From NCBI GenBank assembly GCA_021234155.1, contig JAJEKV010000040.1, positions 12,481,072-12,545,071 of the forward strand: a stretch of DNA of 64,000 bases. Direction: 5' to 3'. This DNA is from Isoetes taiwanensis. Its lineage: Eukaryota; Streptophyta; Lycopodiopsida; Isoetales; Isoetaceae. Shown here in pieces: positions 56,171 through 64,000 of this stretch. The position numbers were made by a program, and so were the translations under genes. A model generated the notes under the pieces. It was not told the origin of the DNA. It worked only from the letters and a program-made list of their open reading frames with translations, and made no database searches. Every line of letters starts with the position of its first letter. Within the stretch, counting starts at the first letter, position 1.

Positions 56171-56808
56171 GTGTCTTCCCGAGGAGTTTCCCTTGTATGA
56201 CCTTTCTTTTATGCCATCTGCGCTAATTCCTCAGAACTTTTGAGCCCATAGCAGTCTCATCCACTGCAACACAATAAAATATGGTGTTACATCTGTAAGT
56301 ATTAGGGCCATCTCGCCAAGCTCCTCATTACAAATGTTGCAATATGTGCAATCATGTCACAGAAGAATGCACACGTGCGAATCCCATGCCTTTCGCCAAA
56401 AACTTGTCTTTCAAGTCCAAACCACGCCTACGCACTTTCTGTCATCCTCATAGCCTCAGCAAACTCAGCCACAACGTGGGGAGTTTTCAAGGCTACCTTT
56501 TGATCCTGCCAAAGTTGGGTAGTTAATGGCAACCAAGGCCCAAGGCCTATTCTAAAAAAACTACATGCGCTCCTCAACAATAACATCAAGCTATACAAGC
56601 TCCCCCTCAGGTTGCCTTAGATCAACATGCTCAGGAAGAGATCTATCTCTGGTTCAACAGTCAAATTGGGCTGGCTTGATGTCATGCCAAGTCCATGGTA
56701 CTCATCCCTATAATCTAACGCCTCAGGATACACATCCTGCCTTTGCGGTTACCACCGTCCCTCAGGAATCTACCACCACAACAACCCATTTTGAGCCCGA
56801 ACTAGAAT

Positions 56809-57257
56809 CATGGAATAATTTAAGGGTTAAACTTAGCTATCTGACGAATCTTTAACACATTTTCAAAAAATGTTGGCTAAAGTAAGTGGAAAAAATTGAG
56901 AAAATAATAATAATTTTAGCTTAACTTTTTCCGCGCCTACACCAAGCTTTGATATCTTTAGCCAAATGCTAAAAAGTAAGGGAGTAAAATTTTGTGTTGT
57001 TTAGCTAAACTATAGAAACTTTTGGAATGAATTTTGGGCTAGTTTAGCTAACATCATTCTAGTTTATAAGAATTATGTTAGCTAAACCACACTACAGAAA
57101 TTTTTGGGATGAATTTTGGGTTAGTTTAGCCAAATGCTAGAAAGTATGAGAGGGAAAGTGTGTAGAGTTTAGCTAAATCACAGAAAGTTTTGGGATTAGT
57201 CTCGAGCAAGTTTAGCTTAAGCCATTATGGCTAACAAGATTAGTAATTTAATCCCTG
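56809..57257. mobile_element. hAT-type MITE, 449 bp, 8-bp target duplication
   Basis: ACTAGAAT at 56801-56808 is repeated at 57258-57265, and copy B has one copy (ACTACAAT) at the same place. Ends are CATGGAATAATTTA and, reverse-complemented, CAGGGATTAAATTA, matching at 11 of 14 positions. An 8-bp duplication with CAGGG-like ends is typical of hAT elements. Inside is a diverged repetition of a roughly 90-bp unit containing TTTAGCCAAATGCTA and GAATTTTGGG. No transposase. Confidence 0.8.
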
Positions 57258-58938
57258 ACTAGAATGCATGATGCCTCACGTCATGCCTAAAGTTTGCCAG
57301 AGTATCCTTCGCCTCATGCAAGCAGCTCAAGCTCGTATGCTAGCCAATGTTCATGCCACCACCCGTACTCAACAATGGGCAGCTGAACCCTCTGCCTCCA
57401 TGCCAACTCTGTGCACTTAGACATATCCAAACATTGCTACTGAAGTTGAGCTCTTAAAAGAAGTATCCACTTCTTTACCCACAGATCCTGCACCTTTTGA
57501 CACAGATAGTGCAGGGACATATGTTCCATTGGAGTTATATGAGGAACTTGCAAAAATCAAGTTTCCTCTTAGTCTGTCCACGATCTTCAAACTTTGTCCT
57601 GCTCTTAGGGAACCCTTGTCTTTGCCCACTATTCTTGTAGGCATGGTGGCCACTTCCACGCCCACTGTTCATGCCACTATGGGAAATCAGTAAGTTGACC
57701 ACATTGAGATCGATGGAGGTAGTGCAGTCAATCTCATCACAGACAAACTTCCGCAACAACTGGGCATCAAGCAGTTATATCACGCCCCTTATGATATCAA
57801 ACTTGCCAACGGTCACATGATGCATACACAAGGTATCACTCCTCAGTTGATGATAAACATTGGCAATATCAAATTTCCTCTAAAATTTGGTGTTTGGAAA
57901 GCGGGTGAAGATCCAAAGGACTATGAAATGCTTGTTGGACGTCCTTTTCTTCGACAGGCTAAGAGCATACATTATTGGGTCATGGACCAATTTGTCATCA
58001 CAGATGGTCAATCAAATGCTACTAACTGCAAAGATTTAAGAGGCATCAAGAAAGAGTTAGGTGAACTGACTATTCCCACTAAACCTGGCTCTCACCCAAT
58101 TTAGCAACGATAGTATAGGCTCAACCCAAATTACTCAACTGGTAAATTACTGACTGTCGATCTTATTTACGAAGTCAAACATTCAGAATTGGTGAGTCCC
58201 ATTCTTATTACTCTCAAACACAATGGTAAGATTCGTGTTTGCGTGGACTACCAAAAACTCAATTAGGCCCCGGAGAGTTTTCCACTACCCTTCACGGATC
58301 AAGTTCTTGAAGAAGTAGCTGGTCATGAAATGTATTTCTTCATGGAAGGCTTTTTTGGCTACAATCAAATCTCCATTCATCCAGAGGATCAACTGAAGAC
58401 TACGTTTACCATGCCATGGGGCATCTTTGCATACAAAGTGGTACTATTTGGTCTCTCAAATTCTCCATCTACCTTTCAACGCATTATGCTTTCAGATTTT
58501 CAAGATTGCATGAAAGAAAATGCTTTATTCAAGTCTTTCAGAATGACTTTTCAGCTTACAGTAAGGACGAGGATCATCTCTTCAAACTGCTAGTTTTTCA
58601 AAAATGTGATGAATCTGACATCAATCTCAATCCTGAAAAGTGTACCTTCTGCGTCACTTTTGGATGTTGTCATCAAGCAAGGCATTACCACTGATCCAAT
58701 ACAAATCAGTTGTGTACTTAAAGCTCAGGCTTCCACCAATATTAAAGAGACCAAATCCTTTCTTGGCAAACTCAATTATTATCCTACTTCCATTCCCGGT
58801 TGGCTGAGAAAGCTGATCCTATCTATAAACTCACAAGACATGAATCTAATTGGGCTTGGAATTCCCAAGCGGATGCGGCTTTTCAATAATTAACACTAGA
58901 TTTGTCCCTTGATGAACCCTAATGGATCCATTTGTACA

Positions 58939-61911
58939 TTTTTTTTTTTAAAATTCTATTAAAGCTCCAACATGACTATATTGTTGTCTATGAGTGTACA
59001 TATAAGAATGAGAATGAGAATGATTTTTTATCGTCCACTGAGGCCAATCGGCCTATGGGACCCATAAGGAGCGCAGCAAACTTATTACTGTCCGGGTTAA
59101 AAAACCCCCGCCCCGAAGGGTTTTCGAGGGAAAAATCGTAGCAGTAATAAGAATGCTGTCAAACTGTACAAGTATACATCAATGTTTATATACATGTCAA
59201 GTGTGTGCCCGAGGACATAGCTGATCTCGCATGTCCATAACCTCCCGAAGATATGATCCCAGCACCCGTACGGATGCTGTGCTCAATGTCACATGTAATG
59301 GCTGGCCAGGCCTGACCAACTCAGCATATCGTGTCCGAATTTGAACATATGCTGGGCAACTTTGAAGGGTATGAGATTCATCCTCAATGACTCCCATTTG
59401 GCAAAGCATGTGAGCCTGCCCTGGCGTGGCTCACCAATCCATCCGCCGTCTCAATTCGAAGATGATGTGCCCCCGTGCGAATGGAGGCAATGAGTTGCGC
59501 CTTTTCATGGGCAAGTGGGTACGCAGTAGCATTGCGGGCCTCGTTCCAATGTGGGATTTATGTGGCCGGGTAGTGTCTTTGTCTTGACCTGTTCAAGGGC
59601 ATTGGCATCCCAAAGCTTGCCGAGGAAGCAATCGCCAAGATATTGCCTCAAGCTATGGCGACCGCCTCTGTTTGCACATGTATGCACCTGTGCTCCCGCA
59701 CATTCCATCTAGCCAACCATTGAGCTCTCTTTTTCCCTCCAAAGAGGCCTTGAGGGCCAAGGCTCCATTGCCATGATATAAGCTAGTTTAGGGGAGACGA
59801 GCATCGCCTATATTGACCACCTTCCGAAAATAGACAATGTGGCGATCAAGGGGCCCTCCGAAGAGGCAAGAATCCGTCTCCCTGCAAAGAGAATTTGATA
59901 TGGGACCGTGGACTTCACCCCTAATGCTCGTACTAAGAAGGCTTTACGGACTTGCTCCAAGTCATTCCAAGTAGCAAGTGATACCACCGGGCCCCATACT
60001 TCCACCCCAGTATAAAAGGACGGGCTCCACTAAGACCTTGAACAAAGTGGATCGATGGGCCCAATCATACAACTCCGCTCTATGACTATTGTTTTGCATT
60101 GCATATAGTGCCTTTCGACACCTGAGTCACTCGTGAGCCGTATGGATGTGTCCCGGTGCATAGTAGAAGGAAACTCCACTCCCAAATATTTGTATGTGGA
60201 TGCAACTTCCACATTTTGGCCTCGATGGCGAAGGAGGGGACCCTCGGTGACGACGTGAAGATGATATGAAAACGACCTTAGTCTTGGCGGGTTGACGCCG
60301 CGCATATCGGGCCGCTTGGCGAGAATGTGTCCGGGGCATCGAGATGTCGTTGCATGTCCTGCTGGTGTGTAAGCTAGGAGGTCCAGATCATCAAGATATA
60401 TTAACCGTGTCGATGATCCGATAGAGAAGGTGAGCTCAATCGCCCCATTATCGCCAAGCCGGACTCTCCAATTGATCAATGTAAAGCCCAAACAATGTTG
60501 GGGAGAGAGGGCATCCCCGACGAACCCCGATATCGCTATCAAATGGTTGGCTTGTCCGCTGCAACCGACCCGAGCATCTTTCAGATATAGCACATCGTGA
60601 TTTCGCAAATCTACTGGGAACCCGGTACATTGCAGTCTTGCCCATAGTTTTTCCCGAGGCCGCGGTGTCAAGCGCCGCATAAAATCCACAAAGCAACAAT
60701 ATAGATCCCGGACGGCGGTTCCCGCCGTCTTCAATCGAGTTCGCGAGCGTGAAGATGTGGTCAATGGTTGAGTGTCGGGTTCGAATCACGCCTCGGTGAG
60801 GGCCGCACCTCGCCGCCTCTGCCTAGCCAATCAAGCTGGCTGTTCGAGAATCCCGGCAAGCAACTTTGCAAACACCGAATCGACCATGATTGTTCGATAA
60901 TTGGTCAAGGCGGTGTGGGTCACCGCCTTATATATGGGAACAACTCGCTATTGGTCCCGCTGGGGAAACCTTCTGTAATGCCTTGTTGAACAAGGTCAAG
61001 ACTCGGTATTATGGACGGCCCCGCCCACTTAAGCAATTTCGCCCGCATGCCATCCAAGTCTGGGGGCTTTCCCATTGGCAAGACGCCGCAAGCCTTGTTC
61101 CACGTCAGAATCTGTGATTTCCAAAGACTGGGCCTTCTTGCAAGGGTAATGCATGCATGTGCACCCCGAGGGTCGTATAGCTGTTGCAAGTATTGTCTCC
61201 CTCTTTCGCCGGAGTGATATTCCCCGTGGGTCATCATGGCTTTCTAAGAACCCTTCGCGGAAGGTCATGGGATGACGTTCGGAAGGTAAAACATTTCCCT
61301 TTGATGCGTTGCAATGTACCCGGCTTTCTTAGCTTTAAGGAAGATCGCGATCTTGTCGACCGCATGTGGGCATAAAGCGTGGTCGTGATTTGGCGAGCCG
61401 GCGTTTTTGTTCCTTGCACTCGCATCAAACCATTGATTACGTGGGAAGGTTGTGTTCACGGAGGTCCGTCGCGGGCGGCTTATCCCAAAGCACCTCTCGC
61501 CGCAGATCCTAAGCACATCGGTCCGTAGTCGCTCTGCATTTGCTCTAGTGTAGGATATTGCAAAATTTCTGCCAGGTCATCTATAAGCATCTGGGCATAA
61601 GCCCCTGCATGTTCATAATCCAATCGCAGCTGAGGCATGTGAGGAGTTGTTGCACCGGGGGCTCGCACAACCTGCCAAGCCAACTTCAAGTAAAGTGGTA
61701 AGTGGTCTGAGTCGATCTCTTCATCCCTATTAGCTGTTCCCACCTGAAAGTGCTTGACGACATGCATATCCTGCTCAGGCACCAGCACATAGTCCACCAC
61801 ACTAGATCCGCCCCCCTGGTTTTCCTGCCTACAAGTGCTCTTGCGAGTGGAAGGCCACTGTGCTAGTCCATTGCAGATTACCAGGTCAAAGATACTGCAG
61901 AGCAAAAGCAA
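58939..61911 (-). mobile_element. 5'-truncated LINE with endonuclease end, RT and C-terminal zinc region
   Basis: Minus strand. The endonuclease C-terminal part lies at 61911-61620 (VVDYVLVPEQDMHVV, EIDSDHLPLYLKL with the SDH catalytic motif). RT lies at 61270-60030: RHSTIDHIFTLANSIE, DIGVRRGCPLSPTLFGLYID, the catalytic box IYLDDLDLLAY and YKYLGVEFPS. The C-terminal zinc-binding region is at 59708-59197 (CFLGKLWDANALEQVKT, SHTLQSCPAYVQIRTRYAEL). T11 at 58939-58949 on the plus strand is the poly(A) tail. The N-terminal endonuclease and ORF1 are missing, which is normal for LINE 5' truncation. Several frame changes make it inactive. The active-site box is YLDD rather than the F/YADD common in plant L1 elements. 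It was inserted at the end of copy A. Confidence 0.88.
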
Positions 61912-62744
61912 CTGTCGACCATAGCGCGTGACCTGATTGTCATCTATGCAAAATATGGAAAGCTTCCATTACCAAGCACAATATAAAGTCAAATGCAGAG
62001 GAGTCAATTTTGTTCTCAAAGTGTCTAACTCACATTAATTTGTAAATGTGATTTTTTCTAGGAATTCTAATTCTTCTATCTCGTAGATCATGAGATGATC
62101 AATCTATCACAAAAGGTTTTAGAAAAAACTATGGTGGAATTTTCGAGATATAATTCCTACTAATTTAAAGTTCGGAAGTTCTTTATAAATCCAGTTGGGT
62201 CCCACAAGGATTCAAATTTTGAAAATTCATAGTTACTCTACGTTTTGAAAAAATCAAATGCATTTAGAAAAGTGAATAGTACTTAGTATCTATTTCTACT
62301 CTTTGAATTGAGAGGTTTATCCACTGCTGAAAATGCTGAATCTCTCAAAAAGCCCGAGTGTGCTTCGGGTTCGAGCCGTGACGAAGTCTCTTTGGCAATT
62401 TGGGTCGAGGGGTGGCTTCTTGAGGCCCGATCTGGGTCTCCTCCTTTGATGAATTTGAGGAGGGTCTGCTGATAATGCTATGAGTTGTATGCAATCCACT
62501 GCCATAAATATTTCCGATAAGCTGCCCTCTTATTCGAAGGAGTCTTCACCTACCATATAAATCTTGTTTGATTAAACCATTGAATTGGATGAACTTTAAG
62601 GTGCAATTCTACTAAACTTGTGAAGAATTTTATTTTGTTATTGAATATAGTAGTACAACTTTGAGCTAATATTACAATTCAAGTGTTTATATTTAAAATC
62701 TCACAAGTATCATGGACAACTAGTTCCTAATATAGAGAAGGGAT
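61912..62744. other. AT-rich, nothing recognisable
   Basis: No ORF, repeat or RNA gene that I can support. It could include a LINE 5' flank or remnants of another element. Confidence 0.4.
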
Positions 62745-63690
62745 TATGAGACCCATATGGGTTGATGAACCCAAACAGGTCGCAAAGACAACTTAGTATT
62801 AAAGGTTTTATTCACTCAGGCCCCAGTTCTTGTCCCCCCTCGATGGGATAAACCTTTTCATGTCCATGTCGACGTCTCTCCTTTGCTGTTGGTGATGTTC
62901 TATCTTAAGAGCATGAACCTCATAAAATACAAACCCATTCGTTTTGCCAGCAGGAAACTCAACCCTGCAGAAATAGATTATTCTGCCACGGAAGATGAAG
63001 CTCTGGGACTCATTTTCTGTGTTCAGCATTTAATTTCTCACTATCTTCTGGGTAGCCAAATAAACTTATCTATTGTTTATCAGGCTCTTATATACTTGAT
63101 CAACAAGACCACGCGCACGGGACACATCGCACGCTGGGTTCTTATTTTATAAGAGTTTGCTCCTTTTGAGATTGTCCATAAACATGGGAAGTCTCATACT
63201 CGGAAAATCCTCTTGGCAGGTTATTATTGGCCCATGATTTTCAAAGATGCTCATGCTCACGCCTGCATTTGTGATATCTGTCAACGCATTGGCAGACCCA
63301 CAGTCCGTGACGCTCTATGTTGACCCCAGTTGCCACGCCCATTCCCTTTAGTAAATGGGGTATGGAGTCCGTCCTATAGATCCACCCGCCATTCTCGTGC
63401 TCGTTATATCCTTGTCTTTACAGATTATATAATCAAGTGAGTGCAGCTTATGCTCTGCCAGACAACACCACGGCAAGCACGACGTTCGTCCTCTACACGC
63501 ATGTCATCGCCCGCTTTGGGTGTCCCATGGAATTTGTTAGTGATCATGGTGTCCATTTTGTGAATCACACTATGAAAGAGCTCATGGATTATCTCCATAT
63601 TCATCACAGAAAAAGCACATCCTATTATCCTCAGGGAAATGGCCTTGCAGAAAGTACCAACAAGACCATTAATTCTCAGGTTTGATTTTC
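62745..63690 (+). mobile_element. Gypsy fragment: RNase H and integrase part
   Basis: The translation shows TQAPVLVPPRWDKPFHVHVD and IRFASRKLNPAEIDYSATED (RNase H), the zinc module GYYWPMIFKDAHAHACIC-x-ICQR, and integrase ARYILVFTDYI, GCPMEFVSDHGVHFV and YYPQGNGLAESTNKTI. Style is Tat/Athila-like. Stops occur, for example near 63150 and 63320. Its RNase H start overlaps what copy A already contains at 58850-58900, so it is probably a separate copy rather than the tail of copy A. Confidence 0.8.
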
Positions 63691-64000
63691 AATGTTTTCA
63701 TATATTTTTCTTTTCGCATATCTAGGCTTAATTAAAGGAGACAAGCCAGTTGAGGAAGCAAAAATATATTCCTTAGCCACTGAACACAAGGGATTCAAAT
63801 TCATACTTTTGCATTCCTATTTCCAGTGACAGCAAAAGTTATTGTATGAGTTTAGTGCATCAGAAGAAACCCATCCTTGTTATGTCCTTGTTAGATACTA
63901 CCAATAATGTATGGATCCTTTTCCCCTTTTGATTCAATAGCTTTATTAGCGTGAAACAGTTTTGGCAAAAGGCATGCATTGGTGATGACATCATTGTGGA
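63691..64000. other. No recognisable feature
   Basis: Flank of the gypsy fragment up to the window edge; no gene or repeat seen. Confidence 0.4.

Larger units (their letters stand above)
52545..58938 (+). mobile_element. Gypsy copy A (Tat/Athila-like): leader/LTR, gag, knuckle, protease, RT
   Basis: This is an inverted sister of copy B. 52545-53797 is the LTR or leader. TTGGCACCAATGCCGGTGA at 53799-53817 is primer-site-like (plant gypsy often has TTGGCGCCGTTGCCGGGGA here). Gag spans 53840-54990 (SHWKQSWHDMKAAFLTHYGS), and a Cys/His cluster lies at 56330-56380 (CNMCNHVTEECTRANP). The protease lies at 57690-58030 (EIDGGSAVNLI, VWKAGEDPKDYEMLVGRPFL). RT lies at 58140-58890 (RVCVDYQKL, FTDQVLEEVAGHEMYFFM, MPWGIFAYKVVLFGLSNSP), and its catalytic block reads FQNDF, so one Asp is lost. 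It is interrupted by a retroposed insert (55007-56170) and a MITE (56809-57257), and ends at the LINE poly(A) tail. Non-functional. Confidence 0.85.

Noticed and set aside
58850-63690. Gypsy fragment at 62.7-63.7 kb as the tail of copy A beyond the LINE
   Set aside because: Both contain the same RNase H start region, so they overlap rather than continue each other.

Overview
The window reads as nuclear DNA of a land plant. Supporting this are spliced genes with GT-AG introns, several Ty3/gypsy elements including a chromodomain chromovirus primed by initiator-Met tRNA, a LINE, tRNA-like SINEs, an hAT-type MITE, and a plant-telomere-like TTAGGG tract. The amount of nested transposon debris and a broken gene of the DUF7869 type would suit a large-genome non-seed plant such as a fern, but nothing here fixes the species. 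There is no sign of bacterial organisation.

Layout. 1-500: 3' end of a LINE related to the one at 59-62 kb. 2.2-8.2 kb (minus): an eleven-exon gene for an unrecognised coiled-coil protein, with one internal frame break. 8.2-16.4 kb: mostly non-coding, with MITE, SINE and tandem repeats and a possible broken gene near 13-15 kb. 16.5-40.6 kb: a minus-strand gypsy element (copy B) split by a 19.3 kb chromovirus at 18158-37427. 40.6-52.5 kb: gene and transposon remains, including a second gypsy remnant and a DUF7869-like pseudogene. 52.5-58.9 kb: a plus-strand sister of copy B (copy A), carrying a retroposed insert and an hAT MITE. 58.9-61.9 kb: a minus-strand LINE. 62.7-63.7 kb: another gypsy fragment.

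The main discovery is inside the chromovirus. It has 5-bp target duplications, TG...CA LTRs, an initiator-Met primer site, a polypurine tract, gag, protease, RT, RNase H, integrase and chromodomain. Between the primer site and gag it also carries three extra reading frames. The first (429 codons) ends in an unmistakable histone H3 fold of about 100 residues. The second (about 469 codons) ends in a strongly diverged histone H2A-like fold. The third (about 150 codons) is unrecognised. Each extra frame, and gag, is preceded at once by a 3' splice-site-like sequence, and all four sites are in the same codon phase. That suggests one shared leader exon spliced alternatively onto each. A retrotransposon combining a chromodomain integrase with two histone-fold proteins is not something I know from the literature.

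The same element is structurally odd. Its gag is split by about 5.8 kb of inverted and palindromic LTR DNA. That block includes an inverted copy of the element's own 3' end together with the host sequence next to the insertion. This is either a real post-insertion rearrangement or an assembly artefact, and should be settled before the locus is used as a reference. The accessory reading frames lie outside the rearranged block and are uninterrupted, while pol has one in-frame stop and two frameshifts.
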